Positions 1 to 10,970 of a stretch of 64,000 bases of DNA are shown piece by piece. The notes below the pieces were generated by a model. It saw only the letters and a list, made by a program, of their open reading frames with translations. It made no database searches and was not told the origin of the DNA. Positions within the stretch are counted from its first letter, which is position 1; every line of letters starts with the position of its first letter. The stretch is from Cycas panzhihuaensis (lineage: Eukaryota > Cycadophyta). The DNA is taken from assembly GCA_023213395.1 (NCBI GenBank), contig CM041465.1:20212001-20276000 (forward strand), read 5' to 3'. A program made the position numbers and the translations under genes.

Positions 1-802
1 CTGCTATGTAGTCTGTCATGGTAAGGAGATCTAGCGATGTGGCCTCCACCGAGCGACGGACATGAGCCTGGTCCTCAATCCCTCTGAACCTAGTCTGCCA
101 CTTGTATACCATCAGGGCCGACTCTAAAATAGGGTGTGGTCCCCATGTCAGTGCCACTGCTCCAAAGTGGTCCAAGAACTAGCACTGTAGTAACGCACTA
201 TATGATAGTCTGCCCCTCCCTGCTACCCAAATAGTGTCCAGCTATGCGACGAGGTTCGTCGCTATGAGGGTAGCCCAGTCCATCTACTCTCCTGCCTCAC
301 ATCAGCGCATTGCATCTATCCAACCACCTAGAATATCCCTATAGTTTTGTTTCCAGGAGATCCAGAACAGAATGCACAATGTAATCAATTTCCTTACTCG
401 AGGAACCCCCGACATCACCATATTCTGGAGAGGAATCATTCGCCTCTCCCACCTGTTTGAGCCTGTGAAATAAGTCACATCCTCCCTATGTGCTACCTCA
501 TTACTAGGCAACACTCCCAGTGTCACCGGCCTCCCTATTGCCGGTACCCCCAGTATCCTCCTAACATCTCCTGGTGTTATCGATACGTCTCCCACTTGGG
601 GTAGGTGGAAGACATGTCTCCGCCTATCCCAATGAGATACTATATCTACTAACAACTACTGATCTGATATGTGCTGGGGTATCCTCATGACCTTCAGTAG
701 GCCACATCTCAGTAGTATCTACCTATCCTCCCTTGACATCATCTCTAAGAAAATAAGCATAGCCATACCTATGTTCTCACGGTTATCCACCGTGATTGCG
801 AC
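1..802 (-). pseudogene. PMD (plant mobile domain) reading frame, antisense in Tat0, 3' part outside window
   Basis: Read on the minus strand, one frame from about 802 to the window edge encodes a PMD / aminotransferase-like domain. Recognisable blocks are VFHLPQVGDV, DVRRILGVPAIGRPVTLG, an RKLITLCILFWISWKQNYRD stretch, and SVEATSLDLLTMTDY near the edge. The ATGATG pair lies at 742-737. The frame stays open upstream of it for 60 nt to a candidate 3' splice site at 803. Several in-frame stops are present, so this copy is broken. The family is known from MAIN/MAIL-type plant proteins and from transposon-carried copies; its biochemical function is uncertain. It lies opposite in strand to the aRH and LTR that follow at 1986-5140, so it is an antisense passenger of that element. 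The domain call is firm; a function in the retroelement is inference. Confidence 0.8.
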
Positions 803-945
803 CTATAAAATGCCATGAAACAAGTCAAAACTCTGATGTATCCTCACCTCTCATCCTCTTAACTGTCTCTCGGCCTTGCTTGGTTGAGATTTGGGAACTC
901 TCAGGGCCCTATTTTCTTTTTTCAGTAGCTCTACCTTCACATCAT

Positions 946-975
946 GCCAAACTTCATGGTATCATGGAGTTTGGC
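946..975. repeat. 30-bp near-perfect palindrome upstream of the antisense PMD gene
   Basis: The arms GCCAAACTTCATG and CATGGAGTTTGGC pair with one mismatch. The same dyad (TAAACT...AGTTTA with a GGTACC-like centre) recurs at 38111, 40689, 43191, 45776 and 61711. Here it lies about 140 bp upstream, on the PMD strand, of the candidate 3' splice site at 803. It could bind a protein or fold in RNA; neither is shown. Confidence 0.7.
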
Positions 976-1440
976 CTGGGTCCCGCAGTGAAGATCGCGG
1001 CACCATGATCTTTGCTGCTATGCGAGTGTCACCCCCCCAAAAGAGGGGGTTTCTGCCCAAGAAACTTAAAAATATTTTCCTCGTAGGCTACAACCAGGCC
1101 CACTGGGACTAGGGCTACCTAATACCCCAGTCTCGCCTCTCTTTTGGTCCAATTTGGACTCTTAGAGATATTTTTTTGCCCATATGGGGCCAAAAACTAT
1201 AAAAACCATTAAACTTTAAACCACGAAATGGGTTGAGGCTTCAAGGATCCAGTCACCAGATCTGGTTGAGCACTCGCCATCTTGTCTCTATGGCCCCAAT
1301 GACTATCTCCCCGCTCTGATCTAATAGTCGAATCTCTCTCAGTGTGTCCTCAAAGTCAGGTGGCGCTCTGTTGTGTAAGGGAAGGGCTCTAGATTCATTC
1401 GAGAGCTCGTGAAAATGAATCTCGTTTTCATTGATTTTCC

Positions 1441-1447
1441 TTATATA
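1441..1447 (-). promoter_or_regulatory. Candidate TATA box for the antisense PMD gene (Tat0)
   Basis: The minus strand reads TATATAAGGAAAA, about 640 bp upstream of the candidate PMD coding exon. The equivalent place in Tat2 (45257) reads TATATAAGGAAAA as well, and Tat1 (40177) reads TATAAAAAGGGCAAAA. Conservation in position and sequence across three diverged copies suggests a promoter. No transcription start is visible. Confidence 0.5.
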
Positions 1448-1985
1448 AACAGGCCCCCCAATGAGTACCTTCTCCATTCCCACTTTTGTGGTAGTTGTTA
1501 AGATCATTTCTTATCCCTGATCATGTTTGCCTTCTAGCCCTATTTCTCGTTGCACTTCCATAGCCTTCATTTTCACTCATTTCTTTGGATGCATTTATGG
1601 CACCTCACCGACGCATCTTTTGCAGGGCCCTTTTGTCTTGTTTTGCATGCCACTCCCATGCATGCCCAAGTTTATACTCATTTGGCTCATCTCGCCATCC
1701 TGGACTCGTTTTTATAGCCTGTTCCTGCCCCTGGGGTCTCTAAAAGGAATGCTCCTTTTGTTCGGAGTCATTCTTTGCTTTCTTAAGCAACCTTTGGTAT
1801 CCTAGGGTGTCTTTTTGTCGCCCGCTCTCAGCTAGTAGTCAGATAGCCTACTCTTATCCTTAGGTAGCCTTATTGCTAGGTCCTCCTACCCTTCACGACC
1901 ATTTATTGCTTTCCATATGAGCCTCTTTTTATTTGATTCCTATATCATTATACATCTTCTCTACCGAGACCTTTTTCTTTTCTCG

Positions 1986-2395
1986 TCCATGACTCTCTAT
2001 ATCTTTACTAACGATGGAAGCCGTAGTAATCTTGGACCTTTAGCCACCACATGGATTCTTCATGGCCCTTCCAGACATGATTTTATATGTTCCAGAATCT
2101 TCCTCCCTGAGGCCACTAATAACGAAGCTGAGTACACAGCCGTTATCAAATCCCTCATTGATACACTCTGTTTAAATCACAAATCTATTATTCTTCTTTG
2201 CGACTCCTAAGTGGTGGTGTCCCATCTCACCTAAGTTTACTAGGTGCGATGCCCTCACTTGAGAGCCCTCACTTCTACCGCTAGGTCTCTTTTAGCTTGT
2301 TTCCATTTTGTCGACATCTGACACATCCCTTGGGCCCTCAATGCTGAGGCAGACAATCTAGTTCACCTCATCCTTGAGCGTCAACTTCCTCTTCT
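1986..2395 (+). pseudogene. Archaeal-type RNase H (aRH) domain of Tat0
   Basis: From the ATG near 1990 the frame gives an RNase H fold of the additional type found in Tat/Ogre Ty3/gypsy elements. Blocks are FTNDGSRSN, NNEAEYTAVI, LLCDS followed by a stop and VVVSHL, and further on an IPWALNAEADNLVHLILE block. The glutamate of NEAEY and the aspartates of CDS and EAD remain. The first catalytic site reads TND where related copies read SDG or INGG. RNase H would degrade RNA in the RNA:DNA hybrid during reverse transcription. No fused reverse transcriptase is readable upstream; the preceding 100 bp are pyrimidine-rich and contain CTACCGAGACC, shared with Tat2. The stop after CDS makes it a pseudogene. 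Confidence 0.72.
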
Positions 2396-2821
2396 TACTG
2401 ATATCCTTTGAGAATTGCCCGGTTGCCCTATCGCCTAAGTAATAGGTCATCTTGCATCTCACCTTGCAATCCATTCACACCTCTAAAAGCTAGCCACTAA
2501 TGAGGTTAAACTATGGCGACTACTAAGTTTGCTCATTCACCTGACATCATCATGCACTTCTCTTTGCACTTTTGCGATGGAGGCAACCCCCTCATCTTTC
2601 TTAGCTCCCAGTCAATTCTCAGGTGGCACATAGGTAGCCCCTATGTTGTCTCCACCCCTATCCTCGTATCCACATGTTTTGCCATGACACTTGCCGGAAC
2701 CCTTAAGCCTCACTTAATTTGTATGACCTATTTATTCCCTAACCTCACGTCCTTATCATGATATTTTCAGGACCTTTAGCCTTTGATACTACTTTTGACC
2801 TTGTTCACATACCTTCTAGAC

Positions 2822-5140
2822 TGTCCTTAGCCACCTAGACAGAAGGGTCAGCCTCTCCCTGGCCTATTGCATTAGATTTTCAGGCTCCCAGAACTCAGAT
2901 TATTACCATTTTGGCTTTTTGGCCCCGTACCACTGTACACTTAGCGGTACCGCGAAGTTTACCATGGTGCAACTATTGTAACTTGTTTTTAAAAATTGCC
3001 ATGGTAATTCTCAATTTTTTCATGGAATTGCCATGTGGCCTCGCACCCAGCTCAGCCATATTCATGCTCTATTCGCTTGTTTAGGGTTGAGATGGGTATA
3101 AATCTTAAAATCATCATAATTTTACCTCTCTTAGATCTCTTAGCTCTCCAACATCATCTTCCATTGCTGCAGTTCCTGCACTTCTCTTCTGTCCTTTCAC
3201 AGGTGCACCTACAGGCCTACATTTCCTGCTACTCTAGTTTAGGATCTGCCTACAACGACTTTTCTTCGTGATGGGAATTTCCTCTCTAGGCACTCTCAAG
3301 CAAGTTTTGTGTGGTTCTCTTCCAAATATGCCCCAATAAATATCTCCTACCACTGCCTTTAGGGAATCCTCCAGCAAACCTTATAGGAACTCTTCCTCTT
3401 CATTAGTTGTAGGGGTAAACATACCCTAGACTTAGCCCAGCAAGTATTGTAGGTCCTATTTTTAGAGTTTATTATGTATTATTTATGTATTAGACTCTTT
3501 TCCAAGTGTATTTTCTTGCTTTCCTCCTATTTGGATGTAGTAAACATTATTTCCTTTGAGTTTAGCCCTGTACCTTCAAATTTTTACCATTTCTTTGCTA
3601 GTTTTCCTTAAGAAAGCAGTGAGAGAAGGTCCATAAAGGCTAGGCAAAGGGAGTAAGGTGGGATCCATCCCACTCAGGCCTACTCCCCAAGGGCAGCCCC
3701 TTTCCTGCCTCTCTTCTCCTACTCCATGCTATCCTTGGGTCAACTAGGAGAAGCTGGAGCTTAGGCCTGTGCTGGATTATTAGCATATGCATCGCTTACT
3801 GTGCTGATTCCAGACATACATGCCTCTCTTTTAGGCCCTCATAGTTCCCCTAACATTGCTTGGAACCCTTTAAAGACCTTATTTAAGGTTTGTATGCCGG
3901 ATCGTTGCCCATGGTGATTTCGTTATCTTGATGCCTCTCCAACACTTTACTACACATATCCTCATGTTTGTTGGCTATCATAAGTCACTATTTATCCTTA
4001 CCTTACTGTGCTAAAAGGCTGTGTAGAGAACCTTAGTGGAGGGTTTGGCCATCCTGAGGCTTTCCTTCCCTCTTTCTTACTTGATATATGTGTTTGCTTG
4101 AGGGAAATTGAAGTTATTTATAGCAGTAATTTCTCTAACTTAGTATAATGTTTTGACATATACATCGCATATACTTGTATATATATATAGCTCTTCTCGC
4201 AGCCCCTTCTTGGAAGGGATAAGCTCTTGTATGTGCAGGTTGACATGATATTTTCATGAAGAGAAAAGGCATCTGAATCCAGGTAAGCTTTACCCTCCTT
4301 TTCTCCTTTGCTTTATTTATTTCCTTTTTGTTCCACTTTCTTTTCATAAGGGGAAGGTAAGGAAGCCCTTGTCCTTTACATCAATCTTGATCATGCATTC
4401 ATCGGTTGGTGAGAGGGCATGCGTTGTGTGTAGGTGAGGTCTAATGTCGATCGCTACACCTCCCGAGTACGCACCATCTCTCTCTCTTCATCCCTCTATT
4501 TTCCTTTCTTACTTTTATTTAAATTCTATGCTCTAGTTTAAGAGATCACATAAAAATGAAAGGTTAATGATATTGGTTACTTGCATTTATATGTCGTATG
4601 CTTATCCCATGTAGGAAAAGGGCATAGTAGGAACCCCATTCCTCTTCCTCCTCCTATCCATCCAAGCATACCCTTAGATGCATTTCGTTTAGCTTTGTTT
4701 ACTTGCATGTATAATACATGTTCTTCTTTTCTCTTTTGCCTTTGAGTTGCTAAAAGGAGAATGTAGTTTCAGCTCCTTTTCCACTCTCTCTCTTGGTTCT
4801 ATTTGCCTAGGCCAAATAACCAAGGGAGACCTACTTACATCATAGGCCTTCGCCTACCTCATTCATATTCATTTCCCCTCATCATAAGGAAACCCCTTGA
4901 GGATTCCTCCTCTTCCCTTTTGGCCATCTAAGGGTGGGAGGACCTTCCTCTTGAGACCATCTAGGCTGCCCCTTATACGCACTATCTCTTCCAGATTGAG
5001 GGTTACATTAAGGTAGTTGGGTGCCATTCGCAGGTCCTGAACTCACGCTCTAGCACACGGGTCACCCTGTGTGGTGCTCTCTTTACTTGTAGGTTCTCAC
5101 CCACACCTTCAACATCAATTGTTGACTACTATCATTCCTA
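2822..5140 (+). repeat. LTR of Tat0, 5' part deleted
   Basis: Sequence from about 2822 aligns by eye with the reverse complement of the Tat2 LTRs, including the palindrome block around 2945-2973, and ends in a segment that mirrors 62611-62760 (...CTCACGCTCTAGCACA...CATTCCTA). The first roughly 500 bp expected of this LTR cannot be found between aRH and 2822, so a deletion is likely. The 5140 end is set by where similarity to 62611 stops. The mate LTR is outside the window. Short reading frames inside it are unconvincing. Confidence 0.6.
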
Positions 5141-6849
5141 TTGAGCATAGTGACTATCATGTAGACACGCGTCCAGAGACAAACATAGTAAATCTATGTC
5201 TCCAAACTAAATAGTTAACAAGTACCTTTCTACCATATATTCAACCACTAGATCTACATTTGACTGTCGACACTGGCCATTCAAAATTCTGTATAAATTG
5301 AGCAGATGAATTTTAATTTATTAATGATGTAGTGGGTATATTAGAGGAGGTTGATTAGGACAATAAGAGGTAAATTATAGGGTCCCTTAATTTCAATAAT
5401 ACTACCCTCAAAATCATTAATCTTTGATCTCATGAAGTGTATAGGACAAAAAATCCATATCTAGTTCTATGGTATTTTGCTGGAGCTTGTGTGGGAATAT
5501 GATAGAGTTCTTTCTATCCCCTTTATGCCACTACATACCTCCTCACCTCTAGACGTTGTCCAACCTAATATCATTGATCCTAAATATGAGTTGTCTCTAA
5601 CTAAAGAAGAGGAGGAATATAGGATCATTGACTATGTGAAAAAGATGACACAGAGACATAGTGAAGCTAGAAGGATACATAGAGATGACATAGCCATCGT
5701 CATATAATCTAAGCAAAGATTAAATGAGATTCAAGGATGAATGGGTCTTTAAAAGATGTGGAGACATGCCCTTTATGGAGACTCAAAGACATAGGTAGAA
5801 GAAGAAAAATAGAATGCATACCATAATCCTATAAAATACACAAAATTTTGGTCAAAAAAATGTTCAAAACCCTAAGTATTTAGGGTATAATATCTTATGA
5901 TTATTTTTATTTTTTTTAATTATCATGGACATAAAATTTTATCAAATCCTATGTAATGTTTTTGAAAATACAAAAAATTTTAAATTTAGTTTTTTAAAAC
6001 TTGGGTCTACTAGCCCCATACCTCGCTAGCCCTCAATCATATTAGCCCACCCATGTAACCCTAGTCTTATTTGAAAAGGGACTTAACCCCTGATTCCCCC
6101 CCTGTCTCATTTTAAATAGGGTACATGCACATTTTTCTTCATAACTTTATCATCTAGAGATAGAATCTAGTTTTGGAAGTTACAACAAAATGTTGACTTA
6201 AATGCCAATATTTTGATTAGTCATTTAAGCAATTATGATGCCATTTTAATAGGGAAACGTTTGTGCAAATTCAACAAAACTTATTGCATCTAGGTAAGTT
6301 CAAGTATGCAACCTAAACCATTAAATTTATTTATAATTTTTTAATATTACTACTTTAATTTAATACACTATCAATGATTTGTTAATTTAATTCATTAATT
6401 ATATCATTTTCTTATATAATTTTTAATAATTCAATTAGTTTATTTATAAATAATTTAAATATTATTTTCAATGTTATTTATTGTAAATAATGTTATAATT
6501 TTGTTAATGATTACAAATTTGATCTAATTTTTCATATGTATGGTTAAATTTATAATTTTTAAATTATTTCCAATCCATTTTTAATGTGTTAATATGGTCC
6601 TTTTTCCTATTATTCAATAAAATTTAATAATTTATTCATAATCATTTATATAACTTCATTTGTATTGAATCAATGCTATTTTTTCCCTTCTTAATTATTA
6701 AAATAAAAATGTTATGGTTATTTTTTTAGCTTATACATTTTAATTTTAAAATTTATTTTTCATTTTTACCTTATCATTTCCCTTAAATCATCAAAAGAGT
6801 ATCTCATTTAGGTTTCAATTCCTAAAATAGAACTCATGCTAGGGACAAC
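5141..6849. other. AT-rich stretch without a recognised gene
   Basis: No domain could be recognised. A 76-codon frame at 5477-5707 ends in an acidic and basic stretch (SLTKEEEEYR) but matches nothing I know. From about 6300 to 6780 the DNA is extremely AT-rich with runs of A and T. The 5' LTR of the old copia element that starts after this region should lie here, but I could not match it to the 3' LTR at 19670. Confidence 0.5.
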
Positions 6850-6949
6850 CTCCTCCATTCCAATTCCAATGTTAAATGTCTCAAATTATGCTGACTAGAA
6901 AGTTAGAATACCAAACCAGCTCAAGCAATAAAAGCTTTGGCAGTGTGTA

Positions 6950-7740
6950 ATATTAGAGTTTATGAAACCTATAAACAAACCTATATGGTATACTTGATGA
7001 ACTGTGATCGAGACCTAGACACCATCTTAACTTCTCTCTCACCAAATATAAGTAGGAAGTTCTTTGACACGATCTTGGCATAGTTTGGGCTAAGCTTAAG
7101 GAGAAATACGATAAGGTAGATACACAACAACTTGTCATTCTTGAATAAAAGATATATGACCTTAAGTATAAACATTTATGTAGAGTTGAAGACTTCTTAG
7201 GAAACCTTTAACTCATAACATAGATTTAGGAAATAGTATAAAATATTTAACAAATATAGATGACAAAATCATAACTACTACTTATATAGAAGACGATGAT
7301 ACACTCATCCATCTAGTTATTAATAAACTTCCTAAACACTTTAGTCAATATAAAACTACTAGACAATAATGTGGATATACTCTAATCAAATTTAATCAAT
7401 TGATAAACTAACTGGTTGAATACCATACCATGTTAATCCAAATTAAAAAAGTACAAGATCCTTCTTAGGCTCTTTTTCCAAGTCTAAACCACTTGATAAA
7501 CCTAGAAACCAAGATAATTATCAAAACAATCATAATAGTCATCTTAAAGTTTAGAAACCTCATAAAGGTTCTATCTCAAATAATTATAATCAAAATATTA
7601 AATACTCTAAACCACCAAAAAAATAAAATTCATCTAAATAAACATTTCCAAAAAGAAATAATTTCAATTCTAATAATAATCAAAACATCAGTTGTACCTA
7701 CTACCATAAAAAGGGGCATATAATAGATGTTTGTAGGAAT
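6950..7740 (+). pseudogene. Old copia gag (UBN2-type) with degenerate zinc knuckle
   Basis: Frame-shifted pieces give AKLKEKYDKVDTQQLVILE, then YDLKYKHLCRVEDFLGNL, then an ISCTYYHKKGHIIDVC zinc knuckle at 7693-7734. The knuckle should read C-x2-C-x4-H-x4-C, but its second cysteine is tyrosine. Gag packages the element RNA into particles. There are several stops and at least two frame changes, so nothing could be made from it. The protease block follows about 120 bp downstream. Confidence 0.65.
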
Positions 7741-7854
7741 ATAATTATTTCTGAAGTATGGAAAGTTTCAAAAGAGATCCAACCATGATATTATAACAAT
7801 TCTGTAATTGCCACAACATTTGCATTCTCTTCTTCTACTCTCTAACCACCCTTG

Positions 7855-7925
7855 TGGATTTTACATTCAGGTGTTTCCCACCATATGATGGGACACCAAG
7901 AATATTTATCCACCTATCAATTTGA
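7855..7925 (+). pseudogene. Old copia protease active-site block
   Basis: The stretch WILHSGVSHHMMGHQEYL corresponds to the copia protease signature W-[IY]-[IL]-D-S-G-A-[ST]-x-H-M. The catalytic aspartate is replaced by histidine (GAT to CAT), so the enzyme is dead. Only this core is readable; flanks are shifted or interrupted. Confidence 0.65.
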
Positions 7926-8249
7926 TTTCAGTTTGAGAATAAAATATCTTTTATAAGTGTTTCTCAATTTAAATTCAAATGAATTGGTTAAGTTTCTTTA
8001 AAAGATGGTTCTATGAATGATATATTTTATGTTCCAAGTCTATTACTTAATATTCTATCTATTTATTAAATTTTTCAAAAAGACCTTATTATCAAATTCT
8101 AAAAAGAAAAGTTTATTATCAAATAACCTTTCAATAGATTCAAAACTATTACTTTAGGACCTGCCAATTACAAGATATGTCTATATAGTTTAACAAATCT
8201 AAATCAATCTAAAACTAAACCCTTTACTACCTTCATCACAAAATCTAAC

Positions 8250-8945
8250 TTAATAAGTAAGCTCTGGCATACACAGTTTAACTATACAAGTTATGGAAAA
8301 CTATGATACTTAAAATAATATGATATGGTTCATGGACTCCCAACCTTGTTAATAATTTATGGTGTTTGTAAAGCCTATGTTATATATAAATAGCACATAG
8401 ATCTATTCCCTTATTAAACCTTGTTTTGAGTAAAATCATCACTCAAACTCATGCATTTAGACATTTGTGGTCCCTTCCAAGTACCATTATACTTTGGAAG
8501 CAAATACTTTATTACCTTCATTGGTGATTTTTATAGAAAATATTGGATTTATATGATCAAAATAAGAAGTCAAGTTTTTGATACTTTTATTAAATTCAAA
8601 ACATTGGTTGAAAATTAATTGAATTTAAAAATCAAAATCTTTAGATCTAATAATTCCAAGGAATATTTAAATAGTGAGTTTACTTCATTATGTAAGAATC
8701 ACAGAATATGATTTCAACATTTTATCACTTATACTCCTTAATAGAATGGTGTTGCTAAATGCAAAAATCATACTTTAGTCGAAATGACCCAAATTATATT
8801 ACATGTAAAAGGTCTTAACTTAAAGTTATAGGTTGAAGTAATTGCATGTTCTAACTATTTATTAAATTAGTTACCAAGTAAATCCTTACATAATATTATA
8901 CCAAAACAAACATGGTCTAGTTATAAACCTTCCATAAAACATCTA
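8250..8945 (+). pseudogene. Old copia integrase, N-terminal and core part
   Basis: A pre-integrase block KLWHTQFNYTSYGKL is followed by the core LDICGPFQVP and FITFIGDFYRKYWIYMIK. The second catalytic site reads RSNNSKEY, where the family has R-x-D-N-G-x-E-Y. The third reads NGVAKCKNH, where the family has N-G-x-A-E-R-x-N-R. Two of the three acidic catalytic residues are therefore lost. Integrase joins the cDNA to the host chromosome. The frame is cut at 8950 by the younger copia element, within the motif HLKVF, and resumes at 17583. Confidence 0.72.
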
Positions 8946-8950
8946 AAAGT
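8946..8950. repeat. Target site duplication AAAGT, left copy
   Basis: AAAGT directly precedes the TGTTGGG LTR terminus at 8951 and is repeated at 17583-17587, directly after the LTR end CCATCA. A 5-bp duplication is usual for copia integrases. Confidence 0.93.
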
Positions 8951-8990
8951 TGTTGGGAATAATCCCAATGTTCATGCACTAGAGCGCTTA

Positions 8991-9020
8991 GGGCCCCTCA
9001 AAGCCACCTTTGAGGGCCCC
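8991..9020. repeat. LTR hairpin, 5' copy
   Basis: GGGCCCCTCAAAG and CTTTGAGGGCCCC form a 13-bp stem with one mismatch around a 4-nt loop. It is retained unchanged in the 3' LTR at 17292-17321. Confidence 0.85.
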
Positions 9021-9057
9021 TAGGGCACCTTGAACTGATTCGGCCGCCGGACCGACC

Positions 9058-9069
9058 ACTCACGTGAGT
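9058..9069. promoter_or_regulatory. G-box palindrome ACTCACGTGAGT
   Basis: A perfect 12-bp palindrome centred on CACGTG, about 90 bp upstream of TATTTAAG. It is also present at 17358-17369 in the 3' LTR. Such sites bind bZIP and bHLH factors in plants, so hormone, light or stress control of the LTR promoter is possible. Confidence 0.6.
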
Positions 9070-9157
9070 GCGTATCACCGCTTATTTATTTTTATATTTT
9101 TCAAACTAACCTTAATTGTTGTGCGGCTAGGGTGATGGCGCGCGCCTCCCGAATCTC

Positions 9158-9165
9158 TATTTAAG
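9158..9165 (+). promoter_or_regulatory. Candidate LTR TATA box (TATTTAAG)
   Basis: TATTTAAG lies about 115 bp before the LTR end, inside a block conserved in the 3' LTR at about 17466. This is a usual position for the U3/R promoter in a short copia LTR. Confidence 0.5.
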
Positions 9166-9278
9166 GGTTGGGAATACCTCCACAGTGTTTATTAACACCG
9201 CCACTCTTTCGAAATCGCCGTTGTACTCAAGATGAAAGTGTCGTGATGTCTGCTTTCTGCTCCTCCGGCTCCATCATT

Positions 9279-9290
9279 TGGTATCGAGCC
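9279..9290 (+). other. Primer binding site, initiator-Met type
   Basis: TGGTATCGAGCC begins two bases after the 5' LTR end. It is close to TGGTATCAGAGC, the complement of the plant initiator tRNA-Met 3' end used by most copia elements, with one base missing. Minus-strand DNA synthesis would start here. Confidence 0.85.
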
Positions 9291-10498
9291 AAGTTGAGCT
9301 AGGTTGTCTATTTTTCCGATTTTAGTTGCTCAAGCGTCCGAAGCGGAACATAGCTATATATGGCTCGTTGAGATTACAGCGAGCTCACCGATCTATTTGG
9401 AGAAGGCAGTTGGATTCCATCCACTGTCGAGGAAGATCTCCCGCTAGGAAATCTGCTCTCCACACGGAAACCAGGTTCCTCGTTTCATTTCTTATTTTTA
9501 TAAATATTTTTGAAATATGCCTCTTATTTGCTCCTTTTGGTCATCGATATATATGAAGTTGAATATATGTGCATTTTGTAGATTTATAGATGATATACTA
9601 GATTATTTTTTTACAATTTATACATCTGACTTCAAACATAATAGCCGCTTGTTCTGTTGATTCCCTCTGCTATTGGGCCGTTATAGCGTGCATTGTTCTG
9701 TGTTAACTCTGGTCATCGCCCTATATTCTCTGTTCACCCACGTTAGCCATCGCCCTGTATCATTGCCTTTCATTATTCGCCTAAGACTCGGTCTTCTGCG
9801 TCTCTGTACTCTTCTGCGTCATTGTGTGCATTAAAATTTGAATCGCCGTCATTAAATCGAATATCGTCCCATATTGGTCTCTTGGTTTTGTTGGCGTTGT
9901 TAGTGGTTCTCTCTGTCTGCGGTAGTTCGTTGCCTCCCGTTCATTATTGCTCTGGAGCCATTTGCTTCTCTTTATTGGACCTTGGTCTCGGCCGCCTTAT
10001 TGCGCCATCAAACTCCTCGCTCTACGGGCTCATGGCTTTATTGTCGGCCCTTAAAGGCGTTCATCGATTCTGGCGGTTTCGTTATTCTTTCGCTCCGTCT
10101 CCCCTCGGTGCGGGCTTATTCTTTGCCGTCAGGCTCCTCGGCTTGCCTCCTTGTTCTCACTTGCGTGACACATTGGCCTTGTTGTTATTACATTCGTCGT
10201 GCACATGTATAGCTGCGTTTCTCGTCTTGTATCTGCCTCAGGCCTCCGCATCTTATACTATTCCCGTCTTGTGTGTTTCAGTCTGCCTCGGACCTTAGAC
10301 CTGCGTTTCCGTCTCCCTTTGATCCCGTGGGGACTGCCTCCGCCGTTCCTCTCGGGCTTTGCGCCCGCCGGCCCTTTCTTCAATAACGCCTCCATATATA
10401 CATTCATTACTGTATTTTGCTTTTGGCTTTTGATTATTATTCATTGAACCTCCGTCTTGATTATCGTTCCATTCCGTCTCTATGATCTCCGTCTGAGC

Positions 10499-10645
10499 TT
10501 GATATATTAGTGATTAAATCGTATCGCCCTTGATATATTCGTGATTGCAGTGTCGTTCGCATTTATTCCGTGCTGTTCGATTCTGAGCTATCGTTATTGG
10601 TGATTATTAGTGCCGTTTGCATTTTCTGTTTTCGTGCTGTTCGAT
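10499..10645. repeat. Imperfect short tandem repeats in copia leader
   Basis: TTGATATATT(A/C)GTGATT occurs at 10499 and 10530. Then TGTCGTTCGCATTTATTCCG and GTGCTGTTCGATT recur in variant form about 70 bp later (TGCCGTTTGCATTTTCTG, GTGCTGTTCGATT). This suggests local duplication in the leader. Confidence 0.55.
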
Positions 10646-10887
10646 TCGCATTTATTGTTTTGGCCTCTTATTGTTACCTTCTCTTTTGCATTTATGCGCT
10701 TCAATATTGCAACTTAAATCGCCTTTATGCAAGGCGTCTTTATGTGCTGCGTCTAAATCGTTTTTGATCTTCTTGTATTTGCGTTTATATACTTAGCGTT
10801 GCCTTTTGTGACATTATTTAGTCTTATTTATTTAAAATCCGGTTTTAAAAGGGTTTACGTTCTGTTTTAAACTTGACGAGCGAGTTC

Positions 10888-10970
10888 ACCCTCCTGGCAT
10901 CGGAGGTTTTCTGTTATCTGAGTGGTCTCGGGTTCAATCCCAGCCCAGTTCAGTTTCAGACTGTTTTTTA
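10888..10970 (+). ncRNA. Possible tRNA-derived (SINE-like) Pol III promoter relic
   Basis: TGGCATCGGAGG at 10895-10906 resembles the Pol III A box, and GGTTCAATCCC at 10931-10941 fits the B box. They are 24 nt apart, and a T6 run follows near 10964. A tRNA cannot be folded: the acceptor ends do not pair and the T stem has only three of five pairs. A SINE head or tRNA fossil is the likeliest reading; chance is possible. Confidence 0.35.

Larger units (their letters stand above)
8951..9276 (+). repeat. 5' LTR of nested copia
   Basis: It starts TGTTGGGA and ends CTCCATCA. A 30-bp hairpin sits at 8991-9020. A perfect 12-bp palindrome ACTCACGTGAGT at 9058-9069 contains the G-box CACGTG, and TATTTAAG at about 9158 is a likely TATA box. 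All are shared with the 3' LTR. The G-box is a known bZIP/bHLH site in plants; use here is inferred. Confidence 0.95.

Noticed and set aside
5477-5707. 76-codon frame with acidic stretch as a host gene
   Set aside because: No recognisable domain, no intron or promoter signals, AT-rich repeat surroundings.
9822-10298. 158-codon plus-strand frame in the copia leader, hydrophobic
   Set aside because: Leu/Ser/Cys-rich composition follows from C/T-rich DNA, overlapping frames look alike, and no domain or homolog is recognisable.
10888-10970. Functional tRNA gene
   Set aside because: Acceptor ends do not pair and the T stem has two mismatches; only promoter boxes fit.
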